Positions 41,378-50,569 of a stretch of 55,455 nt of DNA are shown piece by piece. Both the position numbers and the translations under genes were made by a program. Numbering within the stretch: the first letter of the stretch is position 1; every line of letters starts with the position of its first letter. The DNA is from an uncultured Collinsella sp. (GTDB lineage: Bacteria > Actinomycetota > Coriobacteriia > Coriobacteriales > Coriobacteriaceae): positions 1-55,455 of the forward strand of contig CABUSR010000010.1 of the NCBI GenBank assembly GCA_902494245.1, read 5' to 3'. The notes beneath the pieces are model-generated. The model did not search any database and had not been told where the DNA came from. It saw nothing but the letters and a program-made list of their open reading frames with translations.

Positions 41378-42700
41378 ATGGCCTTCGAGAGCGTTAACTA
41401 TCAATGCCCTGCCTGCGGTGGCCCCTTGCATTTTGCAAGCGCCGAGCAAAAGCTCGTCTGCGACTACTGTGACTCGCGCTTTGAAGTCGAAGAAGTCGAG
41501 GCCCTCTATCGCGAGCGCCAGGACAAGGCAGACGCCAAAGCCGATGCCGCAGCCGCAACGCCAAAGCCCGTCGCCGACGACGCGGTGCAGGAGCTCGCCC
41601 AAAACGCCGGCTACATCTGCTCGTCGTGCGGCGCCGAGCTGGTCTCGGACGGCACTGTCGCCGTGCCCACCTGCCCGTACTGCGGCAACCCCGCCGTAGC
41701 GCCCGGTCAGCTTTCGGGCGACTTCTCGCCCGACCTGGTGATTCCATTTAAGCTCGGGCGCGATGACGTCACGGCCGCACTCAAGGAACACTACAAGGGC
41801 AAGATCTTGCTGCCCAAGAGCTTTGTCACCGGCAGCCACATCGACGAGGTCCAAGGTGTCTACGTGCCGTTTTGGCTCTACGGTGCCCGCGTTGACGGCG
41901 AAGTGTACTTTGACGCGACCAACGAGACCGTGACCGAGGAATCCGACCGCACCGTCACGACCACCGACCACTACGACGCCTACCGCAAGGGAAACATCTC
42001 GTTTAAGCGCGTGCCCGTCGACGGATCGTCCAAGATGCCCGACGGCCACATGGACGCCATCGAGCCGTTTGACTACGATGCCCTGCGCCCGTTTTCGGTC
42101 GCGTATATGCCCGGCTACATCGCCAACCGCTACGACGAGGACTGCGAGACCTGCAAGGCGCGCGCCGAACGCCGCATGGAGGAAAGCACGATCTCGGCCC
42201 TGCGCGAAACCGTCGTCGACGAATATGACGATGCCACGGTCGAAAGCAAGCAGCTCGACTACACCTGGGAAGACAGCGACTATGCCCTGTTCCCCGTGTG
42301 GATGCTTTCCACCTCGTGGAACGGCAAGAGCTACCTGTTTGCCATGAACGGCCAGACCGGCCGCTTGGTCGGCGAGCTTCCTTGCTCCAAGCCCAAGCTC
42401 GCTATCGCCTCGGTGCTGTTCTTTGTGATCGGATTTGTCCTCTCCCAGATCCTCTTCATGGGGGAATACGCCTTCGATCCGGATTACCTCACCTTTGATA
42501 TCGAGGGCATCCTCATCAACATCGTCGCGCCGCTGATCATCGTGGTCATCGCAGACGTGCTGCTGGTGGGCCAGCTCAAGACGGCCAACGAGGCCACCCA
42601 CGCCGATTGCTACTGTGGCGAGCTCGACCTGACCGAGAAGCACGACACCTTCAGCCACACCGAGACCACCGTTGTCATGAAGGACGACAAGGACGATTAA
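41378..42700 (+). CDS. Membrane protein with N-terminal TFIIB-type zinc ribbons (YdjG-like)
   Basis: 440 residues. Two zinc ribbons lie near the start (CPACGG...CDYC and CSSCGA...CPYC). A large soluble domain follows (LPKSFVTGSHIDEVQGVYVPFWLYGARVDGEVYFDATNE...). Two membrane helices lie near 340-400 (VLFFVIGFVLSQILF and ILINIVAPLIIVVIADVLLV). The layout resembles B. subtilis YdjG, a membrane anchor linked to phage-shock-like PspA. It starts 24 bp after the DUF4428 gene and 48 bp before the SPFH gene. Confidence 0.8.
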   Translation: MAFESVNYQCPACGGPLHFASAEQKLVCDYCDSRFEVEEVEALYRERQDKADAKADAAAATPKPVADDAVQELAQNAGYICSSCGAELVSDGTVAVPTCPYCGNPAVAPGQLSGDFSPDLVIPFKLGRDDVTAALKEHYKGKILLPKSFVTGSHIDEVQGVYVPFWLYGARVDGEVYFDATNETVTEESDRTVTTTDHYDAYRKGNISFKRVPVDGSSKMPDGHMDAIEPFDYDALRPFSVAYMPGYIANRYDEDCETCKARAERRMEESTISALRETVVDEYDDATVESKQLDYTWEDSDYALFPVWMLSTSWNGKSYLFAMNGQTGRLVGELPCSKPKLAIASVLFFVIGFVLSQILFMGEYAFDPDYLTFDIEGILINIVAPLIIVVIADVLLVGQLKTANEATHADCYCGELDLTEKHDTFSHTETTVVMKDDKDD

Positions 42701-42748
42701 CCATCCTGACCAATACCACCTGGCCTTTGACGAGAAAGGAAGATCACC

Positions 42749-43990
42749 ATGGGACTCTTGAAAGCTGGATTGGGTGCTGCCGGCGGCGTCATGGCCGACC
42801 AGTGGAAGGAATTTATCTACTGCGAATCGATGCCCGCTGACGTCTTGGCCTGCAAGGGCAGCAAGCGCACCGGCGGCCGCAGCTCCAACACGCGCGGCGA
42901 GGACAACGTCATCTCCAACGGCTCGGTCATCGCCGTCAACGACGGCCAGGGCATGCTCGTGGTGCAAAACGGCAAGATCATCGAAGTCGCGCTGGAGCCC
43001 GGTGAGTTCGTCTTTGACACCGGCAGCGAGCCGAGCGTCTTTAGCGGCAACCTGGGCGATTCCATCAAGGAGACCTTCGCCAATATCGGCAGCCGCTTTA
43101 CCTTTGGCGGCGACGCGGGCAAGGACCAGCGTGTCTACTTCATCAACACCAAGGAGATCATCGGCAACAAGTACGGCACCGCCTCGCCCGTGCCCTTCCG
43201 CGTGGTCGATAACAACATTGGCCTGGACGTCGACATCTCCGTGCGCTGCAACGGCGAGTATTCGTACCGCATCACCAACCCGCTGCTGTTCTACACCAAC
43301 GTATGCGGCAACGTGACCGATAGCTACACGCGCGACAAGATCGACAGCCAGCTTAAGTCCGAGCTGCTCACCGCCCTGCAGCCCGCCTTTGCCAAGATCT
43401 CGGAGATGGGCATCCGCTACAGCGCCATCCCCGGCCACACCACCGAGCTCGCCCGCGCGCTCAACGAGGTCCTCTCTGCCGACTGGCGTGACCTGCGCGG
43501 CGTTGAGATCGTAAGCTTTGGCGTCAACTCCATCGCCGCCTCGCAAGAAGACGAGCAGATGATCAAGGACCTGCAGAAAGCCGCGGTCATGCGCGATCCC
43601 ACCATGGCGGCAGCCAACATCGCCAGCGCCCAGAGCGATGCGATGCGCGCGGCAGCCGCCAACCCCAACGGCGCGATGGCAGGCTTTATGGGCATGGGCA
43701 TGGCAGGTGGCATGGGCGGCATGAACGCCAGCCAGCTGTTCGCCGCCGGCCAGGCACAGCAGCAGGCCGCCCCGCAGCCGGCTCCGGCGCCCGCCCCCGC
43801 ACCGGCTCCCGCCGCCGCACCTGCGGCCGGCACGTGGGCTTGCAGCTGCGGCGCCACCAACACCGGCAAGTTCTGCTCCGGGTGCGGCAGTCCCGCACCC
43901 GCCCCGGCACCGGCAAAGTGGTTCTGCCCCAACTGCGGCAGCGAAAACGGCGGCAAGTTCTGCAGCAACTGCGGAACGCCCCGGCCCTAG
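42749..43990 (+). CDS. SPFH/band-7 protein with C-terminal zinc ribbons (YdjI-like)
   Basis: 413 residues with GAAAGGAAG upstream. The SPFH-type fold occupies residues about 20-260 (WKEFIYCESMPADVLACKG, VDVDISVRCNGEYSYRI, IRYSAIPGHTTELARALNEVLSADW). A Gly/Met/Ala/Pro-rich linker leads to two C-terminal zinc ribbons (CSCGATNTGKFCSGCG and CPNCGSENGGKFCSNCG). YdjI-type proteins form membrane-associated oligomers in Bacillus phage-shock-like systems. No pspA homologue is within the window. Confidence 0.83.
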   Translation: MGLLKAGLGAAGGVMADQWKEFIYCESMPADVLACKGSKRTGGRSSNTRGEDNVISNGSVIAVNDGQGMLVVQNGKIIEVALEPGEFVFDTGSEPSVFSGNLGDSIKETFANIGSRFTFGGDAGKDQRVYFINTKEIIGNKYGTASPVPFRVVDNNIGLDVDISVRCNGEYSYRITNPLLFYTNVCGNVTDSYTRDKIDSQLKSELLTALQPAFAKISEMGIRYSAIPGHTTELARALNEVLSADWRDLRGVEIVSFGVNSIAASQEDEQMIKDLQKAAVMRDPTMAAANIASAQSDAMRAAAANPNGAMAGFMGMGMAGGMGGMNASQLFAAGQAQQQAAPQPAPAPAPAPAPAAAPAAGTWACSCGATNTGKFCSGCGSPAPAPAPAKWFCPNCGSENGGKFCSNCGTPRP

Positions 43991-44070
43991 CCCCTCTATC
44001 TGGTAATTGGCGGGGGATCCGCCACCCCCGCATTTGCTTCTATGGGTTTCGTTCGATGAAGGAGGACACC

Positions 44071-44913
44071 ATGAAGACAACGTTCAAAAAGCCCGTACTC
44101 GCATTTCTGACATGCGTCCTGGCGCTCGCCTTTGCCCTGACGGGCTGCAGCGGCGGCGGCAAGGACCCCAAGGCCAACTTCGTCGGCAGCTGGCAGTACT
44201 CGGGTGGAACCTTGGATGGCGAAGAGCTCACCGATGAGTACATGGATATGCTCAAGGAGTGGGGCCTCAACTGCGTCCTGATCCTCGACGAGGACGGCAC
44301 AGGCGTCCTCGATATGTTCCTTGAGGTCGCCGACCTGAAATGGGAAGCCAAGGACGCCACCACCGTAACGATCACCGCCGAAGATGAGTCGCACGACCTG
44401 AAGCTCAAGGACGACAAGCTCGTCCTTGAGGTGGAAGGCGACAAGCTTATCTTCACCAAGTCCGACAAGGATCTGTCCGGCACGGTGAAGAAGGATCGCG
44501 AGGCGGCCGAGAAGGAAGAAGAGATCGATGAGGCCGTCGAAGACGACGACGTCCAGAGCATCGAAATCTCCCCCGCCGTCACCGTCGCCGATGACGACCT
44601 GTGCACCATCACCATCACCGAGAAGTTCAAGGACGACTGGGGCGACATCGGCTTTGTCGTCAACATCACCAACAAGAGCGACAAGGACCTGACCTTCTAC
44701 GCTCCTTCCGGCAAGACCAACGTCAACGGCACCATGAAGGAACCCTGGTTCTCGGCTCACTTGATGCCCGGCACCAACGCCACCGAGGAATTCACGTTCT
44801 CGAAGGGCACGCTCGATAGCCTTGACGACCTCGTCAATACGACCATCGGCATCGATGCCTACCTGACCGATTCCTACGAGGACGTCGCCTCCTACAGCGC
44901 AACCATCGCGTAA
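44071..44913 (+). CDS. DUF5067-type lipoprotein
   Basis: 280 residues from the ATG at 44071 (AAGGAGGA upstream). Lipobox LTGC after a hydrophobic signal MKTTFKKPVLAFLTCVLALA. The first half of the mature protein resembles a DUF4923/DUF5640-like lipocalin fold (VGSWQYSGGTLDG...LILDEDGTGVLD). The second half resembles the DUF5067 Ig-like domain (ITEKFKDDWGDIGFVVNITNKSDKDL). Acidic linker with KEEEIDEAVEDDD. It lies 80 bp after the SPFH gene and may belong to the module. Confidence 0.8.
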   Translation: MKTTFKKPVLAFLTCVLALAFALTGCSGGGKDPKANFVGSWQYSGGTLDGEELTDEYMDMLKEWGLNCVLILDEDGTGVLDMFLEVADLKWEAKDATTVTITAEDESHDLKLKDDKLVLEVEGDKLIFTKSDKDLSGTVKKDREAAEKEEEIDEAVEDDDVQSIEISPAVTVADDDLCTITITEKFKDDWGDIGFVVNITNKSDKDLTFYAPSGKTNVNGTMKEPWFSAHLMPGTNATEEFTFSKGTLDSLDDLVNTTIGIDAYLTDSYEDVASYSATIA

Positions 44914-44966
44914 CGGCAGACACCGATAGCCGCGGATTGGCGGACACATCCGCGCACATGCCAGAC

Positions 44967-44995
44967 GGGGCCGCAGGAGTTGATCCTGCGGCCCC
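44967..44995. terminator. Bidirectional terminator between converging genes
   Basis: A perfect 12-bp stem GGGGCCGCAGGA / TCCTGCGGCCCC with a 5-base loop lies between the lipoprotein gene and the response regulator that end on opposite sides. The U-run is weak. Confidence 0.7.
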
Positions 44996-45023
44996 GCCGC
45001 TTTATGCCGATGCGTAACGAGCG

Positions 45024-45644
45024 CTAGCGCTCCATGTTGGGAACGATGCTGCCCTCCGTTACTGCGCGCACGGCCAAGCGCATGATGTTGTCGTAGCCGG
45101 TCTTATTGAGAATCTCCGAGATGCGGCGTTTGATGGTGCCCTCGCTCATAAACAGCTCGGCCGCGATCTCGCGGCGGCTTTTACCCTCGCAGGCAAGGCG
45201 CAAGATCGACAGCTCGACATCGTCGAGGGCCGCCGTGCCCGAGAAGATGCTCTCGGGCGGCTTGGGAAACGTGCAGTAACCCGCCAGCGTGGAGCGCATC
45301 ACGGCGAATAGCTCGTCGATACCGACGTTCTTGTACACAAAGCTGTCGACGCCCGCCTCGCGCGCCTGGTCCACAAAGGTGATTTCGGGCATACCCGTCA
45401 TGATAATGACGCGGCACTCGGGCAGTTGTTCTTTGATGCGCGCCGCCGCCACGATGCCGTTGGAATCATGCTCGGTACATACGTCCATCAGTATCATGTC
45501 CGGGCGCTCCTTGAGCGCGACACCCAAGGCCTCGGAAGCATCGGCAATGGCGGAAACAACGGTCATATCGGGCTGGTCGCCAACGGAGCGCGCCAGGCTC
45601 TCGCGTAGGATGGCCTGGTCTTCGACTATAAGGACGCGGATCAT
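45024..45644 (-). CDS. NarL/FixJ-type response regulator
   Basis: 206 residues. Receiver domain with VLIVEDQ, DMILMDVCTE (Asp acceptor) and a YKN Lys segment, then a LuxR helix-turn-helix (LDDVELSILRLACEGKSRREIAAELFMSEGTIKRRISEIL). Overlaps the upstream kinase gene by four bases. It is the response arm of the three-gene cluster with 45641 and 47137. Confidence 0.94.
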   Translation of the reverse strand: MIRVLIVEDQAILRESLARSVGDQPDMTVVSAIADASEALGVALKERPDMILMDVCTEHDSNGIVAAARIKEQLPECRVIIMTGMPEITFVDQAREAGVDSFVYKNVGIDELFAVMRSTLAGYCTFPKPPESIFSGTAALDDVELSILRLACEGKSRREIAAELFMSEGTIKRRISEILNKTGYDNIMRLAVRAVTEGSIVPNMER

Positions 45645-47140
45645 GAACTTCTCCTTTGGACCGTGGCGTTGGAGGCGAGCGGGATGGACACCGTAAGCGT
45701 GAAGGGCGGGGCGGTGTGGACTTCCAGGCTGCCGCCCAGATTCTGTGCGACATGCCTCATACCTGGGATACCCGTTCCCTCGCGATACGATACGGGTGCA
45801 GGCGCGCCGTCGTTAGAAACGGTCATCCGCGCAACAGCACCGTCTTCCGACGTCTCCTGCCACAGACGCACGTGGACCCGATGCGCCTGTGCATGCTTGG
45901 TGGCATTGGTCGAGGCCTCGCGGATAATCTGCAAAAATGCGGCGGCGACACGCGCGTCGCTTGGCAGCTCGCCCTCCACATCGATCTGCACACTCACCAG
46001 GCCAAAGGCATGGACGATATCGCCCAATTGCTCTGCCGGTTCGGTGTCGCCCCCGCTGCGCAGATCGGCAGCGATTGAGCGCAGCAGCGGGTCGATCTGT
46101 TCGAGTGACTCGTCATCCAGGCGCCCTTCCTCCAGATAACGATGGAGAATGGACAGGCGCTGCCCGATCACGTCGTGCACGCGAGCGCGCATACGCAGAT
46201 AGGCCGCATTGTCAGCAACTTTTTTGACTTCTTCGATCTGGGCTTGGAGCCCTTGGCCCGCAAGCTCAAGCAGGTGGTTGGCTTGCGCTAGGCGATCATG
46301 AGCATGCGCATACTCTGTTACATCCAGGCCGATAATGCGCTCGAAGAGGCGGCCCGAAACCATAACGTCATCGTGCACAAACAAGCGAATCTCGGCGGGA
46401 GAAACCTCGACCACCGCCCGCGCCTCACCAAAGCGGTCCAGATTAATCCGCACGCGGTTCTGGCTGCTTTCGGGCATTTGCATGCTGAGTTTGCGCAGGT
46501 CGTTCCATGTACCGCTCATATCGCCTAGGTCGGTGGGCATATGAAGCTCCACCAGGTTTTTTCGCATGCAGCGGTTCATGAGCAGCGGACGGCCCCTCGG
46601 GTCCAGATACAGGATGCCCACGGGAATCACGTTGATGGTTTCGATCGTCGAGAACGCGGTGATATCCTCCTGGCGGTTGCGGACATCCATCAAGAGCGCC
46701 GCAATGGAGCGGAACAGGAAAAACGCTCCCTCTGCGATAAGGACCGTGGTCCACGCCGAGCCCATGGCAAGCACCACCGGCGGTGTCACGGCGGCAACGA
46801 GCAACAGTTCGGCCAGCATGACGGGGCGACGATAGTGCACCATAAGCACCATGCCGTAGGCAAAGATCACGGCATTGAGCCACAACGCTCCGCCCATTGC
46901 CCTGGCGCAAACGTCAAGCGGCGCCACCAGATATGAGCCAGACGACGCGAACAAGATGAGCGCCGAAATAATTAGGTGAAGCACAAGGCTCGCCTCGTAG
47001 GCACAAATCACCTTACGGTTATAGGACGAGCGGCGCGATGCGATGAGCGGGACGTGGATCGTCTGCAGACACGCAGCTAGGGCAAAGACAACATCGAGCG
47101 CAACGATTTGGGGAAGAATGAGCGAAATCTGCATCGTCAC
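45641..47140 (-). CDS. Membrane sensor histidine kinase (HisKA_3/HATPase)
   Basis: 499 residues from the GTG at 47140; the ATG at 47134 is an alternative. About six to seven N-terminal membrane helices, a PAS-like segment (about 165-270), and the phospho-acceptor helix RVHDVIGQRLSILHRYL, followed by an ATPase domain (EASTNATKHAQA N-box; GTGIPGMRHVAQNLGG G-box). GTG start overlaps the upstream sensor stop (GTGA), so the three genes are translationally coupled. Confidence 0.92.
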   Translation of the reverse strand: MTMQISLILPQIVALDVVFALAACLQTIHVPLIASRRSSYNRKVICAYEASLVLHLIISALILFASSGSYLVAPLDVCARAMGGALWLNAVIFAYGMVLMVHYRRPVMLAELLLVAAVTPPVVLAMGSAWTTVLIAEGAFFLFRSIAALLMDVRNRQEDITAFSTIETINVIPVGILYLDPRGRPLLMNRCMRKNLVELHMPTDLGDMSGTWNDLRKLSMQMPESSQNRVRINLDRFGEARAVVEVSPAEIRLFVHDDVMVSGRLFERIIGLDVTEYAHAHDRLAQANHLLELAGQGLQAQIEEVKKVADNAAYLRMRARVHDVIGQRLSILHRYLEEGRLDDESLEQIDPLLRSIAADLRSGGDTEPAEQLGDIVHAFGLVSVQIDVEGELPSDARVAAAFLQIIREASTNATKHAQAHRVHVRLWQETSEDGAVARMTVSNDGAPAPVSYREGTGIPGMRHVAQNLGGSLEVHTAPPFTLTVSIPLASNATVQRRSS

Positions 47141-49020
47141 TCACCCGCCCTCGGCATCAAGACGATCATGCGCAGCTGGCCGGGCTCGCCCTCAAGGCGG
47201 TATGCCACGTTGCGCCCTTGCAGAGCGCTTTCGAGCTCTTGCGCAGCGGGCGTCTGCGAAAGATCTGCATCATCGTTGGAAAAAAGCGCGGCACGCAGCT
47301 CGACACTGCATCGGTCATGATCGCCCAAGTGATACATAAGCGCCGGATGGTCGGTGGTGTAGGCAAAAAACGCAAAGTCATACACGCAGTCGTACAGGGC
47401 GCTTACCGTACTGGCGTGCATCGGGCGCCGTATGGCGATAATCGAGGCGCAATCGATATCGATGGTGCGCAGGTCGCTTGCGAGCTCGTTGGCAATGAGC
47501 TGAATGCGGTCGCGATCAAAACCGCTCTCCCCGTGCTGTGCCAACGTGAGCGACCCCTTGCGCTTGCAATAGGCGACGAGCATCTTGGCGCGCTGCAGCA
47601 TGCGGTAACGCTCGTGCGAAGACGATTCATCGGTCAACGGCGGCAGCGAGCTCAGCAGGTCGTACATCCCTTCGAGCGCGCGGGCAAGCGCCTGGTCCAC
47701 GTCTTGGACCAGCAAGGTCTCGGCCTCTTGGTCTGCCAGGTGCGTCTTAAGGTCGTAGTCGGCGGCGAGCAGCTCATTTTGACGCTGCAGCTCCATACGA
47801 CGATGTGCCAGTTCACGGTTAAGCTCGTTGAGATCCGACACGTCTTGGGCAAGCAGGGCCGATCCGCCCAGCAGCGGAAAGGCTCGGTACATTACATCGG
47901 GATTGGACTCCACGGCAAAGGCATGGGCATGCCCGTGTTCCTGGGCTCGCAGCTCTTCGCACACGCCCGCCGGCATTGGCTTCGACACCGGCGTGGCATA
48001 GACTTCCTGCAGGTCGCGCGTTAGAACTTTGAGGTCAAGCGGCAAGGTGTCGAAGATGCCGGCGATGTCGTGATATGACGGAATGACACCGCAATCGAGA
48101 CAGATTTCCATCGCCACCACACACAAGACGCAATAGATGAGCGAGAAGTTGAGCCTCCATGCCCAGGGCACGCGCAACGCATATGAGATGGCAAAGAACG
48201 CGCCGCCCAGCAGCACGAGCGCCGCCGTGCCCGAGAAACGTTGGATGCGAAAGGACGAGGACCGGCCCACCAGGATAAAAAAGGCCACAAAGTTAAAGGC
48301 CGTCCACACGAGGACGGCGAAATAACCCCAGCCGTACGTGTAATCGTTGCTCCAGGTGTCGCTTGTACGGTCAAAGTGGAAGACCTGCTGGTGAAAATCG
48401 TTGGTGAGCACAAATCCGATAAGCAGGATGGCCACAATCCACAGCGCAGCGCAGTAGCGGCGACCCAGGCGGTGTTGCTCCAGGCCCGCAAGGCGCAGAC
48501 CACACAACTGGTAGAGCAGCGGAATGAGCGTCATGGGCACGTAGTACAGGTACCACAGCACGGTGGCATAGAACGGCGTGAACGACTTGTACTTGAGAAT
48601 GACTTCGATCATCCACAGGGCGCAGATGGTGGCGACGGCAACAAGGCGGCGGCGCAACACATAGTCCAAACAGCGCAGATAGACCGATACGCCCCAGATC
48701 GAAAATATAATTGCGGCGACAAGCAGCGGGAGAGAGCTCGAATGGACAAGCGCATCCACGACCTCTTCGGACACCTCGCCATAGGCTGGCACGGCGTTAG
48801 AAAGTTTGGGGTCGAAGGCGAACAGTGCCGGCAAGACTGCCAAAAGCATGAGGAACAGCGCGGTGATGGCGCCGGCGATAGCGAAGACGCGGTGACGGTA
48901 CACCTGATGTGTTATGCCAACAAGGAATCGCGGCATGGCGAAGAGCCTGCCGCCCCTGGGATCCGCCACGGGTGCGGATCGGGCGGCCGCGTTGCCAATA
49001 TGTCGTGCGCGGGTACCCAT
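47137..49020 (-). CDS. Membrane sensor protein, degenerate kinase-like
   Basis: About 627 residues if started at the ATG at 49020; an ATG at 48936 is also possible, and the frame is open to 49146. No clear ribosome binding site; TACACT nine bases before 49020 could make a leaderless transcript. About eight N-terminal membrane helices resemble the histidine-kinase 7TM region. A cytoplasmic PAS-like region and a coiled coil (LAHRRMELQRQNELLAADYDLKTHLADQEAE) follow. The C-terminal domain resembles an ATPase fold but lacks clear N- and G-boxes. It may act as an accessory sensor or a modified kinase for the downstream pair. Confidence 0.75.
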   Translation of the reverse strand: MGTRARHIGNAAARSAPVADPRGGRLFAMPRFLVGITHQVYRHRVFAIAGAITALFLMLLAVLPALFAFDPKLSNAVPAYGEVSEEVVDALVHSSSLPLLVAAIIFSIWGVSVYLRCLDYVLRRRLVAVATICALWMIEVILKYKSFTPFYATVLWYLYYVPMTLIPLLYQLCGLRLAGLEQHRLGRRYCAALWIVAILLIGFVLTNDFHQQVFHFDRTSDTWSNDYTYGWGYFAVLVWTAFNFVAFFILVGRSSSFRIQRFSGTAALVLLGGAFFAISYALRVPWAWRLNFSLIYCVLCVVAMEICLDCGVIPSYHDIAGIFDTLPLDLKVLTRDLQEVYATPVSKPMPAGVCEELRAQEHGHAHAFAVESNPDVMYRAFPLLGGSALLAQDVSDLNELNRELAHRRMELQRQNELLAADYDLKTHLADQEAETLLVQDVDQALARALEGMYDLLSSLPPLTDESSSHERYRMLQRAKMLVAYCKRKGSLTLAQHGESGFDRDRIQLIANELASDLRTIDIDCASIIAIRRPMHASTVSALYDCVYDFAFFAYTTDHPALMYHLGDHDRCSVELRAALFSNDDADLSQTPAAQELESALQGRNVAYRLEGEPGQLRMIVLMPRAGE

Positions 49021-49135
49021 AGTGCTTTTAGTGTACCGACAGGCAGGCTCAAAAAGCGGGCCACATGTCCCAAAATCCGCAGACGGCAAGGCGCCCGGCA
49101 GCCTCCCCCGTCTGGCACTTCCCGATATCCGCCCG

Positions 49136-49182
49136 CCCCAAACCACCGCAAAGGAGACAGGTACCTTTGTGGTGGTTTGGGG
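49136..49182. repeat. Palindrome, ACCACCACAAAGG family, extended copy
   Basis: CCCCAAACCACCGCAAAGG (49136-49154) pairs with 49164-49182 (one mismatch). This is the longest arm of the family and carries the loop AGACAGGTA. Confidence 0.75.
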
Positions 49183-49189
49183 CGATGCG

Positions 49190-49834
49190 CTAGTCCACGG
49201 TGATGTCGAGATTTTTGCCGATGAGGCCTACGTAGCCGCCTTCAGCAGCCTTGGGGCTGTCAGCATGGCAGAGAACCCACTTGTCGGCCTTCCAGTAGCA
49301 GTAGCTGTCGCCGGCCGCGGGCATGTTGGCCGCAGCCTCGGGGCGCGGACCATTGGTGCCAGCGGGCAGTGCCACCATCACCTGGAAGCCGCCGCCGTCG
49401 ACCATGCAGGGCGTGTAGTGGAGCGTGGTATTGAAGACCTCGACAACCTTGCCCGCCGGCACGCTGAACGCCTTGACGCACGCGGTATCGAGCTTGCCGC
49501 CCTCGATCTCCCAACGATGCGCCACGAGCAGGATAAAGTCGCGTGCACCCAGGTTGAACTCGCTGGCGCGGTGATACTCCAGGCAGTTGAGTCGTGTATT
49601 GTGGCCGTTGCACCAGCCCAGCTGGAACGGACGGCCACCAAACATGAGAAAGCCAAGCTTGTCGGCATCCTTGACGTCCTCGAGCTCCGGCGCGCCTGCT
49701 ACGTACTTGCTGCCCTCGGGGATGGGCGTGGAGGCAAGTGCCTCGAGCACGGGCGACGTAAGCTCGGACGGAACGTCATCCCAAACGTTGCCATAGGACT
49801 TGAACTCGGGATCGTTGACAGAGTAGATATGCAT
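49190..49834 (-). CDS. DUF4867 family protein
   Basis: 214 residues from ATG 49834 (CAGGAG upstream). Cupin-like DUF4867 features: IPEGSKYVAG, LGWCNGHNTRLNCLEYHRASEFNLG, and a strand FILLVAHRWEIEGGKLDTACVKAFSVPAGKVVEVFNTTLHYTPC. These proteins are often near sugar isomerases or lyxose metabolism genes and are thought to be cupin-like; function unknown. Here it precedes luxS in the minus-strand order but with a gap. Confidence 0.85.
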   Translation of the reverse strand: MHIYSVNDPEFKSYGNVWDDVPSELTSPVLEALASTPIPEGSKYVAGAPELEDVKDADKLGFLMFGGRPFQLGWCNGHNTRLNCLEYHRASEFNLGARDFILLVAHRWEIEGGKLDTACVKAFSVPAGKVVEVFNTTLHYTPCMVDGGGFQVMVALPAGTNGPRPEAAANMPAAGDSYCYWKADKWVLCHADSPKAAEGGYVGLIGKNLDITVD

Positions 49835-49918
49835 GTTCACTCCTGTTCGTAAATGTGACTATACGAACATTCTAGAACAAACATGAGCGATTTTGAACGC
49901 TCGTCCCGACCAATCAAC

Positions 49919-49946
49919 AAAAAGGCGCCCCCGCATAAGCGAAGGC
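49919..49946 (-). terminator. Terminator after luxS
   Basis: On the minus strand GGCGCCTTCGC pairs with GCGGGGGCGCC around a TTAT loop, followed by TTTTT. It lies about 30 bp after the luxS stop. Confidence 0.75.
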
Positions 49947-49978
49947 GCCCAATGCACGCGTTTTGGGCGATAAAACCC

Positions 49979-50467
49979 TTACGCCTGCTGATAGTGCAGA
50001 TGCTTCTCGTCGATATCGGCCAAGTCGCGGTCGAGGTAGCGACGCGCAAGCCAGTTGGCCATGGGGAGGTTCTGGTCCAGGTAGTTGCCGCATTCCTCGG
50101 GAGCGGCACCGGGAACATCGCCCTCAAAACCGGCGACAAACTCGAACAGCTCACGCACGAGCGGCAGGATCTCCTCGCTCGTCACCTCACCAAATACGAC
50201 GAGGTAAAAGCCCGTGCGGCAGCCCATGGGGCCAAAGTAGACAATGCGGCTCGACCACTCGGCATGATTGCGAAGGAACGTCGCGCCCAGGTGCTCAATG
50301 GTATGGCACTCGGCGGTGTTCATGACCGGTTCCTTGTTGGGCGTGGTCAGGCGCAGGTCAAACGTGGTGACGGCAGCACCGGTCGCCGGATCGCGGTCGA
50401 TGCGGCTCACATACACGCCGGGCTCAAGCAGCAGATGGTCAACGGAAAAGCTCGCGATGCGCTCCAT
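49979..50467 (-). CDS. luxS: S-ribosylhomocysteine lyase LuxS
   Basis: 162 residues. The zinc ligands HTIEH (His55, His59) and Cys126 (EECGNY) and the catalytic Cys83 in GCRTGFYL are present. It converts S-ribosylhomocysteine to homocysteine and DPD, the precursor of AI-2. Monocistronic, with its own terminator, and upstream of it lies a large palindrome. Confidence 0.97.
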   Translation of the reverse strand: MERIASFSVDHLLLEPGVYVSRIDRDPATGAAVTTFDLRLTTPNKEPVMNTAECHTIEHLGATFLRNHAEWSSRIVYFGPMGCRTGFYLVVFGEVTSEEILPLVRELFEFVAGFEGDVPGAAPEECGNYLDQNLPMANWLARRYLDRDLADIDEKHLHYQQA

Positions 50468-50489
50468 GGCAGATCCTCTCGGTAGTCAA

Positions 50490-50561
50490 TTTGGGACGGG
50501 CTCTTTTAGCTGGTTCGAATGGTCGCACCAATCATACCAGTCAAAAAAGCCCCGTCCCAAA
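50490..50561. repeat. Palindrome, TTTGGGACGGGGC family (full copy)
   Basis: TTTGGGACGGG...TTTTAGCTGGT (50490-50514) pairs with ACCAGTCAAAAAAGC...CCCGTCCCAAA (50536-50561), with a few mismatches. It lies between luxS and the nucleoside hydrolase. A half copy is at 2297. Confidence 0.7.
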
Positions 50562-50569
50562 AAGACAAC

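Noticed and set aside
40577..44080. 1167-codon minus-strand open frame opposite the zinc-ribbon/SPFH cluster
   Set aside because: Four recognisable domain proteins with ribosome binding sites occupy the plus strand; the minus frame lacks motifs.
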